A DNA stretch of 64,000 nt from Mucilaginibacter tolerans (GCF_030519375.1 NZ_JAUMKB010000010.1:124001-188000), one strand, 5' to 3'. Shown: positions 24,712 through 33,742, counted from the stretch's first letter. Translations and numbers: made by a program. Notes: generated by a model from the sequence alone, not told the origin.

Positions 24712-26049
24712 TTAATAACCTGGGTTTTGAACAAGATTGGGGTCGGATAATACCTCCGCCTGGGGGATAGGGAACAGTTGTGCCGTCGGCTTCCAGAAGG
24801 GTTTAAGCGGCTGCATAACGGCATTAATAGTTCCCGTCCTTTTCAGATCGAAGAAACGGTTTCCGCCTTCGTAAAACAGTTCGACTTGCCGCTCGTGCAT
24901 AATGGCTGACAGTAATTCGGTTTGTGTGGCAGCGTTCGCATCGGACAATCCGGCCCTGATTCTGATCGTATTAAGATCGGCGGCAGCGCCGGTTAGGTCT
25001 CCCTGTTGCGCCCTGGCTTCGGCCCGGACAAGGTACGTTTCTGCCAGCCTGAGGTACGTGCTGTATTCTGCAAGCGGGCCGGCTACCGGGCTTCGTTGTT
25101 TGTACTTATAGGGATAGTAAAAAGTAGTGCCCGACACAACTATTGAATTGACCCATGCGGTTTCCCGGAGATCGTTTGGTTCAAACGCCGCCAATAAGTG
25201 AGGAGAAACCTGGTAGGCAGGTACGCCGGAAGCGGGCACCAGGCATAACGATGTTGAGCCTGTTGCATTCCATAACTGCAATATGGCTTCATTATTATTG
25301 GCCGTAAATACACTGTTTAAGTCGTCCAATAGCGTGTAGCTTCCCGAGTTGATCACCGAACTTGCCTGCAATTCTGCATTGGCATAGTCTTTTGCATATA
25401 AATAAGCTTTGGCCAGTAAGGCGGCAGCGGCCCATTTATTGGCTTCCACTTTTTCACCCGAAAATGGATAACTATCGGCCATCAATTGGGTACCGTCATT
25501 TAAGTCTGCGATCACCTGGGCCATCACACTATTGGCCGGTGACCTGGCAATCCTGGTATTGACCGTTACATCTGTGGTGGTGACCAGCGGGACATCTCCA
25601 TAAATATTAACCAACTGGTACAGGCAGTAAGCCCGGACAAATTTGGCTTCCCCCAAACATTGATCTTTGAGGGACGATGAAATGCCTCTTGATGTCTTTA
25701 ATCCTTCAATAATAGCATTGGCCTTATAAATAGTGGCGTACAGATTTTGCCAGATGCTTAAAACGCTGGTGTTGGCAACGGTGAGTGATCCGTTCGAAAA
25801 TTCAGTAGCCACTGCGGTGACGTTGGTCGTAACCAGTTCGTCCGTATAGCTGCCCGCATTTCTGAGGAAATTGGCATCTGCACTCCCGAGCGACGTATAC
25901 ATATTGGCGGTAGCCGCCACGACGGAACTGCTGTCAGTGAAAACCTTATCCGGCGTTAGCTGATTCGGCGGCGGATCGATTCCGGCCATTTTTTTACAGG
26001 CGGAACAAGTCGATAATATGAAGATGATAACTATAGATGAATATTTCAT
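24712..26049 (-). CDS. SusD/RagB family outer-membrane lipoprotein
   Basis: A 445-aa lipoprotein with signal peptide and lipobox near STCSAC (C15 or C18). TPR-type helices follow (EAKFVRAYCLYQLVNIYGDVP is the hallmark SusD region, here about 130-150) and the C-terminal end reads FPIPQAEVLSDPNLVQNPGY, as in the family. SusD proteins cap the SusC channel and bind the ligand at the cell surface. It lies 11 nt downstream of susC and 5 nt upstream of the TlpA-like gene. It is somewhat short for the family but complete. The substrate is unknown; no glycoside hydrolase is adjacent. Confidence 0.95.
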   Translation of the reverse strand: MKYSSIVIIFILSTCSACKKMAGIDPPPNQLTPDKVFTDSSSVVAATANMYTSLGSADANFLRNAGSYTDELVTTNVTAVATEFSNGSLTVANTSVLSIWQNLYATIYKANAIIEGLKTSRGISSSLKDQCLGEAKFVRAYCLYQLVNIYGDVPLVTTTDVTVNTRIARSPANSVMAQVIADLNDGTQLMADSYPFSGEKVEANKWAAAALLAKAYLYAKDYANAELQASSVINSGSYTLLDDLNSVFTANNNEAILQLWNATGSTSLCLVPASGVPAYQVSPHLLAAFEPNDLRETAWVNSIVVSGTTFYYPYKYKQRSPVAGPLAEYSTYLRLAETYLVRAEARAQQGDLTGAAADLNTIRIRAGLSDANAATQTELLSAIMHERQVELFYEGGNRFFDLKRTGTINAVMQPLKPFWKPTAQLFPIPQAEVLSDPNLVQNPGY

Positions 26050-26060
26050 TTTCTTAAGTT

Positions 26061-29015
26061 TTAAAATGTTGCCTTTAACCCGGCTGTTACTGTTTTTAAG
26101 GGCGGAATGCCGGTACTTCCGCCGCTGATTTCCGGATCAAACCTGTTTTTATTGGCTAGGACAAACAGGTTCTCACCAATCACATAGATCTTTAAACTGC
26201 TAACGCCCATCCGGCTTAAAAGCCCGGGTTTAACCGTGTAGGAGAGGGCGAGATTCTTCAGCCGCACATAAGAGGCGTCGGGTAACTGCGTGGAATTATA
26301 TTGTGCCGAACTGATGTTTACCGAGGCCCGCGGAATAGTGGTGATGTCCCCCGGCTTTTCCCAGCGGCCGAGAACGGATAATGGATCATTATATGGATAG
26401 GCGCCTAAGAGCGGCTGATAGCCGGGATATCTCCTTTTGACAAATTCCGCAGTCAGGGCTAATTCAAAACCCTTATAGGTGAAATCATTATTCCAGCCGC
26501 CAAAGAAATCGGGGCTTGTCTTTCCCAGCGCGACCAGGTCGCCGGGAGAGGATATCTTTCCGTCATGGTTGATATCCGCATATTGTGCCAGGCCTGTCTG
26601 CGGATCGACACCCAATAGCTTGTACCCTTTGACCACACTTAAATCCTGGCCCATGATATAGGTATTGGCATAACTCGATGAGGCTAAGCCGGGAAAGCTA
26701 ACCAGTTTGTTTTTGGGTATAGTAAAGTTCAGTGAACTGTGCCAGTTAAAGCCAGTGCCCTTGATAACCTGGATATTTAAGTCAAGTTCCAGCCCTGTAT
26801 TTTGAATAACCGCAGGAAAATTGGCCTGGTAGGAGGGGAAACCCGCAAGGAATGGGATTTTATAGGCGATCAGCTGATTACCGCTGGTATGCTTATACCA
26901 TGCCGAGGTAAATAAAATACGGTCGTTTAAAAAACCTAACTCTAATGCCGCCTCCAGTTTTTGGGTGGTTTCCCAGCTATAATTGGGATTGGCCAACCTT
27001 GACGGCGATAAAGTGGAAATGCCGTTATAAACAAGGCCCGAACCATAGCTTGACAAATATTGATAATCGCTGATCTGGTCATTTCCGGTTGTTCCATAAC
27101 TGCTTCTCAGTTTCCCGTAGCTTAACCAGGGGAGGGAGTTTTTAATAAAATTCTCTTCCGAAAAAATCCATGCGCCGCCAATCGCGTAAAAATTACCAAA
27201 TTGCTTTCCCGGGCCGAAGCGGCTGGAAGCATCCCTTCGGAAATTAAGGTCTATTAAATACTTTTTCTTCCAGTTATAATTAACCCGGCTAAACAGGGAT
27301 GCATATTTATAAAGGGTGTAAGTGTTTGCTTGATTAACAATATTATTGGCAGCACTGATGTTCCCCAATAACGAGGGGCTGCTGACATCATCTCCTTCCA
27401 ACGACCAGCCTTCGTCTTGCTCACGCTGGTAGGTTCCTCCGATCAAAGCGGTGAGCGTACCCTGGCCAATATTTTTTACATAGTCCAGTTGCGGCTCGAT
27501 GATATATTTCTGGCTCGTATTATTTGCGAAAAAAGCGGTCGCAACAGGGTCAATACCGGGATCTTGCGACTCGAAGGGTAGGGTAGCGACCTGGTTTAAT
27601 GAAAAGTTGTTATATCCGGCGCTGATCTTGGCGTCAAACCCGGGGAATAACCGGTAGCTAATGGTATTATTTACATTTAAATAAGCAGTTGCACTATGTT
27701 GCCGCTGCTCCAGCGCGGCGACCGGGTTACTGATCTCCCAATTAAAAGTTCCGTCGGTATGATAAACGGGGAAATCCGGTGGGGTGATAAAGGCACCATT
27801 ATTGATGGAGGAATACAGCGTGTGATTATCATCCTTATTATAGTTCACCGATAAGGAGTAATTGAACCGCTGGTCAGCGCTGTGGTGGTTGAAATTAAAA
27901 TACCCGCCACTTTTTTTATAATTTTCATTGCCGGGGAGGATACTTCCTTCATTTCTGTAATTGAGGCTGAACAGGTACTGATTATGGTCATCGCCCCCCG
28001 ATAAACTGGTTTGGACCGAGGTGAGGTGCGCCGTTCCTCCATAAAAGTATTTTTGCCAATCAGTTGATTTGGTCGTATCCCATGATAGCAGATCGGGCGC
28101 ATTGTATACGTCGGGTGTTACCTGGTCATTGCCAAAGGCATCGTGCCTTTCTTTCAGGTACTGCTGTAAATTGAGCACGGGGTTAAGTCTAGAAATCTTA
28201 CTGATCCCCTGACTGACATCAACAGTAAAGCGATCCTGGCCTTTCTTGCCTTTTTTAGTCGTGATCAAAACGACGCCATTGGCACCCCTTGACCCGTAAA
28301 TAGAGGTGGCATCGGCATCCTTTAACAGGTCAATGCTTTCGATATCACCGGGGTTGATGACGCTTAAGGGACTGATGATGCCATTGGCGCCGTTCAAGAT
28401 TCCGCTCCCATAAGGCGATGCGGATAAAAAAGGCACGCCGTCAATGATATACAGCGGGTCGGTGCCTGATGCCAAAGACCCTTGCCCGCGAATCTGGATT
28501 TTAATGCCTCCGCCCGGCAGACCATTTTGCGTTTGTACCAATACGCCGGAAACCTGACCTTGCAGGGCTGCCAGCGGGTTGCTTACCGACTGGTTTTCTA
28601 TTGTTTTTGCACTGACGGTGGCTACGCTGCCCGTATTTAACCGCTTGGTGGTTTTGCCATAACCGATAACCTGAATTCCATTTAAGGAATTTGCATCAGT
28701 TCTCAATCGAATAGTTAAGTTCTTGTCATGGAGGTCATCGTAAGCCACCTGCGTGCTTTGATAACCAATAAAGGTGACGAGCAGGCTCCCTTTTTTAATA
28801 GAAGTATAGATCGTAAACTGACCATCCTGGTTGGAAGCCGTATATATTTTACTGCCAGCAATTTGCAGGGTAGCCCCCGGTAAGGGGTTGTCATGTTCAT
28901 CGGTGATTTTCCCGGTTAGGGTAATACCGGGGTTGTCGTTTGGTGTGCTTTGTGCTGCCGCTCTGAAAATCAGGCAAAGCGAAGCCAGGACACCAAGTAG
29001 TATCTTTTTTTTCAT
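26061..29015 (-). CDS. SusC/RagA TonB-dependent outer-membrane transporter
   Basis: A 984-aa TonB-linked porin. It has a signal peptide, a carboxypeptidase-regulatory-like domain (about 30-110, GKITDEHDNPLPGATLQI), a plug with SVSNPLAALQGQVSGV and the family signature DADATSIYGSRGANGVVLIT, and a barrel ending in an aromatic residue (GLKATF). SusC works with the adjacent SusD to import oligosaccharides or peptides. It is the first gene of the susC-susD-tlpA unit. No ECF sigma/anti-sigma pair or hybrid regulator is next to it. Pairing with TlpA instead of glycosidases hints at a peptide or other non-glycan substrate (inference). Confidence 0.95.
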   Translation of the reverse strand: MKKKILLGVLASLCLIFRAAAQSTPNDNPGITLTGKITDEHDNPLPGATLQIAGSKIYTASNQDGQFTIYTSIKKGSLLVTFIGYQSTQVAYDDLHDKNLTIRLRTDANSLNGIQVIGYGKTTKRLNTGSVATVSAKTIENQSVSNPLAALQGQVSGVLVQTQNGLPGGGIKIQIRGQGSLASGTDPLYIIDGVPFLSASPYGSGILNGANGIISPLSVINPGDIESIDLLKDADATSIYGSRGANGVVLITTKKGKKGQDRFTVDVSQGISKISRLNPVLNLQQYLKERHDAFGNDQVTPDVYNAPDLLSWDTTKSTDWQKYFYGGTAHLTSVQTSLSGGDDHNQYLFSLNYRNEGSILPGNENYKKSGGYFNFNHHSADQRFNYSLSVNYNKDDNHTLYSSINNGAFITPPDFPVYHTDGTFNWEISNPVAALEQRQHSATAYLNVNNTISYRLFPGFDAKISAGYNNFSLNQVATLPFESQDPGIDPVATAFFANNTSQKYIIEPQLDYVKNIGQGTLTALIGGTYQREQDEGWSLEGDDVSSPSLLGNISAANNIVNQANTYTLYKYASLFSRVNYNWKKKYLIDLNFRRDASSRFGPGKQFGNFYAIGGAWIFSEENFIKNSLPWLSYGKLRSSYGTTGNDQISDYQYLSSYGSGLVYNGISTLSPSRLANPNYSWETTQKLEAALELGFLNDRILFTSAWYKHTSGNQLIAYKIPFLAGFPSYQANFPAVIQNTGLELDLNIQVIKGTGFNWHSSLNFTIPKNKLVSFPGLASSSYANTYIMGQDLSVVKGYKLLGVDPQTGLAQYADINHDGKISSPGDLVALGKTSPDFFGGWNNDFTYKGFELALTAEFVKRRYPGYQPLLGAYPYNDPLSVLGRWEKPGDITTIPRASVNISSAQYNSTQLPDASYVRLKNLALSYTVKPGLLSRMGVSSLKIYVIGENLFVLANKNRFDPEISGGSTGIPPLKTVTAGLKATF

Positions 29016-29156
29016 GTTAGTTTAATGAGTTTGGAATGAAAGAAATTAGAATTTAGACGCGGATAATGGCAGCACTGCAAGTATTAACTATTAACTGACG
29101 CAGCGCCGCCATTACCCCATAATCACTCAGGAGGGCAAATGACTACCAGCCAAACT

Positions 29157-29435
29157 TTAAACTTGATTGTCATTACGCTCATCGGATGGGGATTGGTCGT
29201 TCAACAATAGCTTTAGTTCAGCATCGTGATAAATAAAGCTTACCAGTTCGGGTAAGTTGGCAAACCCCTTATCCTGTAATTGTTGAAGATCGATCCCTTT
29301 TTCCGAAAGCGAAGTGTAAAACCAGTCATGAAGTTCCTGCTGGAACTGCTCGTATGGGATCTGAGCAAAACGTTCCATTATCCCGGTAAGGGTACCGAAA
29401 TCAGGTGTGCTTCTATTTGGCTTTAAGTCATCCAT
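29157..29435 (-). CDS. Small hypothetical protein upstream of susC
   Basis: A 92-aa acidic, soluble protein (MDDLKPNRSTPDFGTLTGIM opening) without signal peptide or known motif; it is mostly helical. It lies 141 nt upstream of susC on the same strand and directly downstream of the candidate structured RNA at 29491-29633. It could be a short regulatory or immunity-like protein, but I do not recognise it. The coding potential is moderate, supported by a normal ATG and its position. Confidence 0.5.
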   Translation of the reverse strand: MDDLKPNRSTPDFGTLTGIMERFAQIPYEQFQQELHDWFYTSLSEKGIDLQQLQDKGFANLPELVSFIYHDAELKLLLNDQSPSDERNDNQV

Positions 29436-29490
29436 TACAATGAGTTTTTTGTCATCAGTAAGGAGTCCGCGGAAGGGGATGGTCTGTGAA

Positions 29491-29633
29491 TACTACAGGC
29501 ATGGGTCCCAACTTATCGCTCTGGAAGGGTTTGCACGCCCTATAGCACCAACAAGAAGGGATACCCATACCTGTAGTATGGGCATTCCGGCTTCTCATCT
29601 TGGGCTCATTTGAAAGTGCAAATTTTCCAGAGC
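29491..29633 (-). ncRNA. Candidate structured RNA with interleaved stems
   Basis: In minus-strand sense, stem B joins 29616-29633 with 29518-29536 (9 bp GCTCTGGAA/TTCCAGAGC, a small internal loop, then 7 bp TTTGCAC/GTGCAAA). Stem A joins 29558-29580 with 29491-29509 (9 bp, one G-U, 6 bp, then GGG/CCC). The order is B5-A5-B3-A3, so they form a pseudoknot or exclude each other. The single imperfect pair in stem A is G-U on the minus strand but A-C on the plus strand, favouring minus-strand transcription. It lies 56 nt upstream of the small gene at 29435. The family is not recognised. Confidence 0.55.
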
Positions 29634-29742
29634 AAGACTCAAAGCGAATGCTTCAATTTTTTTTAGTGAAGATTCGCAAAAATAACATTAGCGATTTAAT
29701 CCGCCTATTTATTTCACTTTATACATTTATATCATTCTCAAA

Positions 29743-29781
29743 TGTAATTATATATAATTACAATACGTAAAATTTTACGTA
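29743..29781 (+). promoter_or_regulatory. Two adjacent perfect palindromes upstream of XRE gene
   Basis: TGTAATTATATATAATTACA (29743-29762) is a perfect 20-bp palindrome, and 29764-29781 (TACGTAAAATTTTACGTA) is a perfect 18-bp palindrome. Both lie 35-75 bp before the start of an XRE regulator and are likely operators for it or its partners. Confidence 0.6.
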
Positions 29782-29815
29782 ATTTTTAACGAAAATTCAC
29801 TATCTCTTTGAAGGC

Positions 29816-30094
29816 ATGGGCAGCCAATATAGAGATCAAGATTTTATAGATAAAATTCGTAAGAGGATTATAGAAATCCGAAAAAGTAAGGGCATTGTTC
29901 AAGAAGATTTAGTTGATCGAACTGGTTTCAACTTAAAACAAATTGGTAATATAGAAAGAGGGATAAGTAATACATCCATTAGCAATATTGCTGCCATAGC
30001 AAAAGCTTTGGAGGTACACCCTCAGGAATTATTAGATTTTGATTTTGACATTCCAAAATATCCTCCGCTAAGAAAAGACAGAAAGGGGAAGTAA
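29816..30094 (+). CDS. XRE-family helix-turn-helix regulator
   Basis: A 92-aa single-domain Cro/C1-type regulator. The helix-turn-helix spans about 26-60 (IVQEDLVDRTGFNLKQIGNIERG, where the turn and recognition helix give GFNLKQIGNIERG), followed by TSISNIAAIAKALEVHPQELL, the classic end of the HTH_3 domain. The basic tail RKDRKGK is short. It stands alone in A/T-rich DNA at the beginning of the accessory region and probably autoregulates through the palindromes just upstream. Confidence 0.88.
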   Translation: MGSQYRDQDFIDKIRKRIIEIRKSKGIVQEDLVDRTGFNLKQIGNIERGISNTSISNIAAIAKALEVHPQELLDFDFDIPKYPPLRKDRKGK

Positions 30095-30411
30095 CATTTA
30101 GTTGTGCGATGCCTGCGGCTCGGGCTCTCCACTATATCTGCCGCGCAGGATGTCTCTGCGATCTCTATTCGCATATCATTCTAATTCCGGTAAACTCAAA
30201 AGGTTGAAATTAATATCAGGCTCGGTATTCTTGTATATATCTGTAAAAATTTGACTATCACCCGATTGTCGTCACGCCAGGGCCACGCTATATTTTCTAA
30301 CCCTATCGATGATACTGTGAACAAAATACTTTTCATAGGGCGAATAATTTCCTATTCAAAAACAGAAATGTGCTATCGCCTTGATTGCCAAATTCAATGA
30401 TTTTGCTTGTT
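30095..30411. other. Intergenic region, no clear gene
   Basis: A 317-bp gap between the XRE gene and the convergent hypothetical gene. A 46-codon minus-strand frame (30196-30336, starting MKSILFTVSSIGLENIAWPW) exists but has no support beyond an ATG. No strong hairpin was found. Confidence 0.5.
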
Positions 30412-30858
30412 CTATGTTCGAGGTAAACGAAAATCCTGGGCAGAATCTCCATAACCGTCACCATTGAGAAAAACAACCTTAAAGATTTCGAGCCTTTGTT
30501 CAGGAGTATAAGTGATATTATAGTCTGATTCACCGATATTTAAATAAATCTCCCAATCGTCGATGCTGAGTTTGTCCTGGTTATCAAATAATAGTTTTCC
30601 GAGTTCGAGTTCGGCAGTGCTGGCTTTCAGCATATCCGTCCATTTGTAAAAGCCGGCAAGCTGGGCGATAACATGCTGCGCTTTCATCAGCGTAAAGTTT
30701 TCTTCGTCAAGATCGGTGAACGCTAAAAAAATACCAAGTATATCAAAATAAGTCGGATGGTATTCATAATAGTCGTCTTCGCTGGTTGGCGGGGTTTGCG
30801 TTTTGTAATCTTTAAAAAGATTTTTCGCCTGGAGTTTGAAATAATCGATAGGTTCCAT
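30412..30858 (-). CDS. Conserved-looking hypothetical protein
   Basis: A 148-aa acidic, soluble and helical protein. It has the shape of an uncharacterised Bacteroidota family: a start MEPIDYFKLQAKNLFKDYK, a tryptophan-containing centre (FYKWTDMLKASTAELELGKL) and TYTPEQRLEIFKVVFLNG near the end. There is no signal peptide. It is isolated, without operon partners. Function unknown; the family impression is from recalled pattern only. Confidence 0.6.
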   Translation of the reverse strand: MEPIDYFKLQAKNLFKDYKTQTPPTSEDDYYEYHPTYFDILGIFLAFTDLDEENFTLMKAQHVIAQLAGFYKWTDMLKASTAELELGKLLFDNQDKLSIDDWEIYLNIGESDYNITYTPEQRLEIFKVVFLNGDGYGDSAQDFRLPRT

Positions 30859-31566
30859 AATACATACCTTTTTGTATCAGGTTTATTATCTGTAATCTGA
30901 CGTTCGTAAATTGGTTAGATAATAAGCCTGAAAGGTTTGCATTATTAACTATTGGCTGATGAAATCTTTGCACGAACGGGCCGGCTTGCCAACAAGCACA
31001 CACAATTATAATCATAAAATTTAAATTCCAAAAATTTTCCTGGAAGTGCCCTGGTTACACCGTGGCCCGCGCTTTCCGCTGTATCTTTTTTTAAAAGGAT
31101 GCCGCTGCAATCGCTACTTCAGCCTTGCCCGGAAATAAGGTTCGTCATTCCCGCCGGGCTTCATTCCTCACCCCGTTTCCGGGCCGCGCAGCAACAGCCC
31201 GGCGCCATTCCGCCTCCCGGTTTCCCGTTCCGTTTCACTCACAGGCAAACACGTACAGCGTCCTGTCAGCGGGCACTTGCTTGTATCCATGATTTGCTGA
31301 TACAAAATCCGATGATAAGCTTTTTTCAAAAAACGAAAAAAAGAGCCGCAAAGGTTGTGTCCCCGGCGCGTACGAGCGCATAATGGTTTGACGCCTGCGG
31401 TTTCCGTCAAACCACCCTGCGGGACTTATAGCTCTCCCGCGCCTTTACGGACACACTGAATTGGGCTTTCTTTTTTTCCTTTTTCTTTGAAAAAAAGCTC
31501 TCAGGGGACAGGGACGAAAGAGAAAAGGAATTAACAAAATTTTTTAACTCTTTAATTTTTTTGAAA
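30859..31566. other. Non-coding accessory-element region with inverted repeat
   Basis: About 700 bp without a convincing gene; several short open frames on both strands overlap each other. The part from 31030 is richer in G+C. A perfect 9-bp inverted repeat, GGTTTGACG (31385-31393) and CGTCAAACC (31405-31413), has an 11-nt loop. Similar regions precede the DUF932 cargo in Bacteroidota integrative elements, as I recall it. A transfer origin or long leader is possible but unproven. Confidence 0.4.
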
Positions 31567-32142
31567 ATGCAAACCGCAGAAAAAAATGCAAAAACCGCAC
31601 AAGGTGCAAATGCAAAAAACAACAGTTCAGTTAAAACCCAAATCCGCCCAAGCCTGACAGGCAAAGAAGCAAAAGATGAAAGCACAAAAAATGAGCCTGC
31701 CAAAGGTGAGGAAACCGGGGCGGCAACTCCCGCAGCGGCTACGGCCGGTGGTGCCGTTACAGTGGATAACCAACGCGCAAACGCTGAACAGCCCGCAGCA
31801 GCCGAAGTAAAGGAGGAGCCAAAAGTGGAGGTTGAATCCGTGTTGTCGTTGGACGCAAAATTAAAAGCGGTTGACGACCTGCACCGGAAAAGCTTGCAGC
31901 GTTTGGCGCTTATCGGGCGTATCAAAACTTTGGAAGCCTTCGAGGTGAAACTGATTGAGGAACAGGACGAACTCGAAGCCAGCCCGTACCAGGGCTGTAA
32001 ACTGATTATCATGGATGACAAAAACCGTGAATTTGTGACCAACACCCCGAATTTAATCCGCATGGTTACACAGTACATCTTTGATGCCTGCAACGCCAAA
32101 CTGGAGGAAATCGAAGCTACCATCAATTTCCCGCAAGCCTAA
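31567..32142 (+). CDS. Integrative-element hypothetical protein
   Basis: A 191-aa protein from ATG 31567 (a TTG lies two codons upstream). The first 95 residues are low-complexity (A, K, E, T, P), resembling a disordered tail. The rest (LSLDAKLKAVDDLHRKSLQR onward) is a compact helical domain ending in LEEIEATINFPQA. It is an element-borne protein type usually placed a few genes before DUF932 in Sphingobacteriaceae islands. Function unknown. It is closed by a hairpin at 32151-32171 and is followed by three more same-strand cargo genes. Confidence 0.7.
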   Translation: MQTAEKNAKTAQGANAKNNSSVKTQIRPSLTGKEAKDESTKNEPAKGEETGAATPAAATAGGAVTVDNQRANAEQPAAAEVKEEPKVEVESVLSLDAKLKAVDDLHRKSLQRLALIGRIKTLEAFEVKLIEEQDELEASPYQGCKLIIMDDKNREFVTNTPNLIRMVTQYIFDACNAKLEEIEATINFPQA

Positions 32143-32150
32143 AGAATTAT

Positions 32151-32171
32151 GCCCCTGCCGTGCGCGGGGGC
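32151..32171 (+). terminator. G+C-rich hairpin terminator
   Basis: GCCCCTGC (32151-32158) pairs with GCGGGGGC (32164-32171) through one G-U pair and is followed by ATTTTTTAT, a typical intrinsic terminator. Confidence 0.8.
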
Positions 32172-32205
32172 ATTTTTTATGTTTCACCAAAAAATAAGAA
32201 ATAAG

Positions 32206-32334
32206 ATGTACGAAATATTTATCGAGCTGATGAACCAAATTTTTTGGGAAGGCTACGCAGAGCAATTGGCACAGGATAATCCGGCAGAATTCCAGTTTGA
32301 GTTTAACGAATTCCTTAACGCTTATTGCCTTTAA
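32206..32334 (+). CDS. Small element-borne protein (42 aa)
   Basis: A 42-aa protein starting MYEIFIELMNQIFWEGYAEQ and ending FNEFLNAYCL. It is acidic and helical. The ATG at 32206 is chosen; the frame extends upstream through the terminator hairpin, which cannot be coding. It is followed 2 nt later by another small gene and then DUF932, an arrangement that I recall from Bacteroidota integrative elements. Function unknown. Confidence 0.6.
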   Translation: MYEIFIELMNQIFWEGYAEQLAQDNPAEFQFEFNEFLNAYCL

Positions 32335-32336
32335 TT

Positions 32337-32507
32337 ATGGAAGACAAAATCTATTTACTGGTAAAGGTTACAGTCAGAACTTCTTACAAGCACATTCACG
32401 ATGCGATTGCTGAATTGCAATCTAAAACGGAAATGCAAATCAGCAGCACCAAAAATGTCAAAGTGCTTAAACACGAGATCATGCAACTAAACACAAGGAC
32501 ACACTAA
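32337..32507 (+). CDS. Small element-borne protein (56 aa)
   Basis: A 56-aa protein, MEDKIYLLVKVTVRTSYKHI at the start, then DAIAELQSKTEMQISSTKNV. It begins 2 nt after the preceding small gene and ends 12 nt before DUF932. The mix of a beta start and a helical middle suggests a small ferredoxin-like fold, but this is a guess. Function unknown. Confidence 0.6.
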   Translation: MEDKIYLLVKVTVRTSYKHIHDAIAELQSKTEMQISSTKNVKVLKHEIMQLNTRTH

Positions 32508-32519
32508 AATTTTAACATC

Positions 32520-33584
32520 ATGGCACATCAAATAAATTTTAACGAAAAAACACAGAAACATAGCTTTTTCAGTACCAAAGAAAAGGCATGGCACAACTTA
32601 GGTCAAGTAATTGACCGTTACCCGACAAGCGCAGAGGCGATACAATTTGCGGGTTTGGATTATATTGTCGAGAAACGCCCTTTATTTACCTACGATACGG
32701 AAAACCATATCGGAAACCCGGACACCGATATTATCATTCCTGAAATATTCGTACCGAATTACTTTGCAACGGTTAGGGCAGATACAGACAGGGTTTTAGG
32801 GGTAGTCGGTAACGATTACGAGGTTGTACAAAACCGGGATGCCTTTACTTTTTTCGATGCAATCGTAGGGGGTGGGGACGGCATTTTATATGAGACCGCC
32901 GGGGCATTGGGTAACGGCGAGCGTATTTTTATTACCGCCAAACTGCCGGGCTATATCCGGGTAGGTAAAGACGACCTGATCGAAAAATATCTTTTCCTTA
33001 CTACCTCACATGACGGTTACGGCAGTATTACCGCCGCGTTTACGCCTATACGCATTGTATGTAACAATACTTTACACGCTGCTTTGGGCAATATGACCAA
33101 CTCCGTAAAGATACGCCACACGCAAAGCGTAAAGGAGCGCTTATTACAGGCGCACCAAGTCATGGGCATAACCAACACCATGACCGAACAGCTAAACGGC
33201 ATTTTTAACAAGTGGGCGCAGGTGCGTATTACTGATAAGGAATTGCTGAAACTGGTACAGCAGGCAATGGCGCCAAGTAAAGAGGTATTGCAGAAGGTAT
33301 TGGATGATGAAAATTTAGACGAGTATTCCAGCCGCTTTTTAAATACCGTAGAGCGGGTTTGCGAATATGGTTTTACCAACGAAACGCAGCAAATGCCAAC
33401 TACTAAAGGCACATTGTTTGGCGCGTACAATACCATAACCGGCTATTTTCAAAATGTGATGCAATACAAGAACGACGAGGCTAAACTAAAATCCATCCTG
33501 TTTGGCAATGGCTTTAATAAAACGCAGTCGGCATTTAACCTGTGCAAACTATTTGAAAAGGAGGGGACACGTATTTTAAATTAA
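32520..33584 (+). CDS. DUF932 protein (phage/plasmid-like protein)
   Basis: A 354-aa DUF932 protein, as in phage- and plasmid-related TIGR03299 members. It opens MAHQINFNEKTQKHSFFSTK and has FSTKEKAWHNLGQ, then TAAFTPIRIVCNNTLHAAL and KIRHTQSVKERL, all typical. The family is widely found on plasmids, phages and integrative elements; its biochemical role is unknown. It is the largest of a run of same-strand cargo genes and supports the reading of this region as part of an integrative element. No relaxase, coupling protein or integrase is visible in the window. Confidence 0.92.
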   Translation: MAHQINFNEKTQKHSFFSTKEKAWHNLGQVIDRYPTSAEAIQFAGLDYIVEKRPLFTYDTENHIGNPDTDIIIPEIFVPNYFATVRADTDRVLGVVGNDYEVVQNRDAFTFFDAIVGGGDGILYETAGALGNGERIFITAKLPGYIRVGKDDLIEKYLFLTTSHDGYGSITAAFTPIRIVCNNTLHAALGNMTNSVKIRHTQSVKERLLQAHQVMGITNTMTEQLNGIFNKWAQVRITDKELLKLVQQAMAPSKEVLQKVLDDENLDEYSSRFLNTVERVCEYGFTNETQQMPTTKGTLFGAYNTITGYFQNVMQYKNDEAKLKSILFGNGFNKTQSAFNLCKLFEKEGTRILN

Positions 33585-33589
33585 TCGCT

Positions 33590-33742
33590 ATGAGCTATAT
33601 CGTAATTGAAACGTTTGGTGGCGCGGAATATGCCATCATTGTTACCGACGAAGAGGGCAATAATTTAGTATTCGATACGCTTGAGGAAGCGCAGGACGAA
33701 GCGGATGAATGCCAGGGCGGATTGGTCGTCGAAATAGATTGA
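33590..33742 (+). CDS. Small element-borne protein (50 aa)
   Basis: A 50-aa acidic protein, MSYIVIETFGGAEYAIIVTD then EEGNNLVFDTLEEAQDEADE and a tail GGLVVEID. It starts 5 nt after the DUF932 stop codon, so it is probably coupled. The beta-rich pattern with a DTLEEAQDEA helix is common for small cargo proteins of this kind. A decayed copy of its 3' end and flank recurs at 45312-45360, on the far side of the nuclease genes. Confidence 0.7.
   Translation: MSYIVIETFGGAEYAIIVTDEEGNNLVFDTLEEAQDEADECQGGLVVEID

Noticed and set aside
29407..29613. A 68-codon plus-strand frame through the structured region
   Set aside because: It runs across the arms of the candidate RNA and looks like a chance frame in structured sequence.
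30196..30336. A 46-codon minus-strand frame
   Set aside because: It has an ATG but no family resemblance, operon position or ribosome-site support.
31407..32126. A 239-codon minus-strand frame
   Set aside because: It is the serine/phenylalanine-rich antisense of the low-complexity element protein at 31567 and has no independent support.
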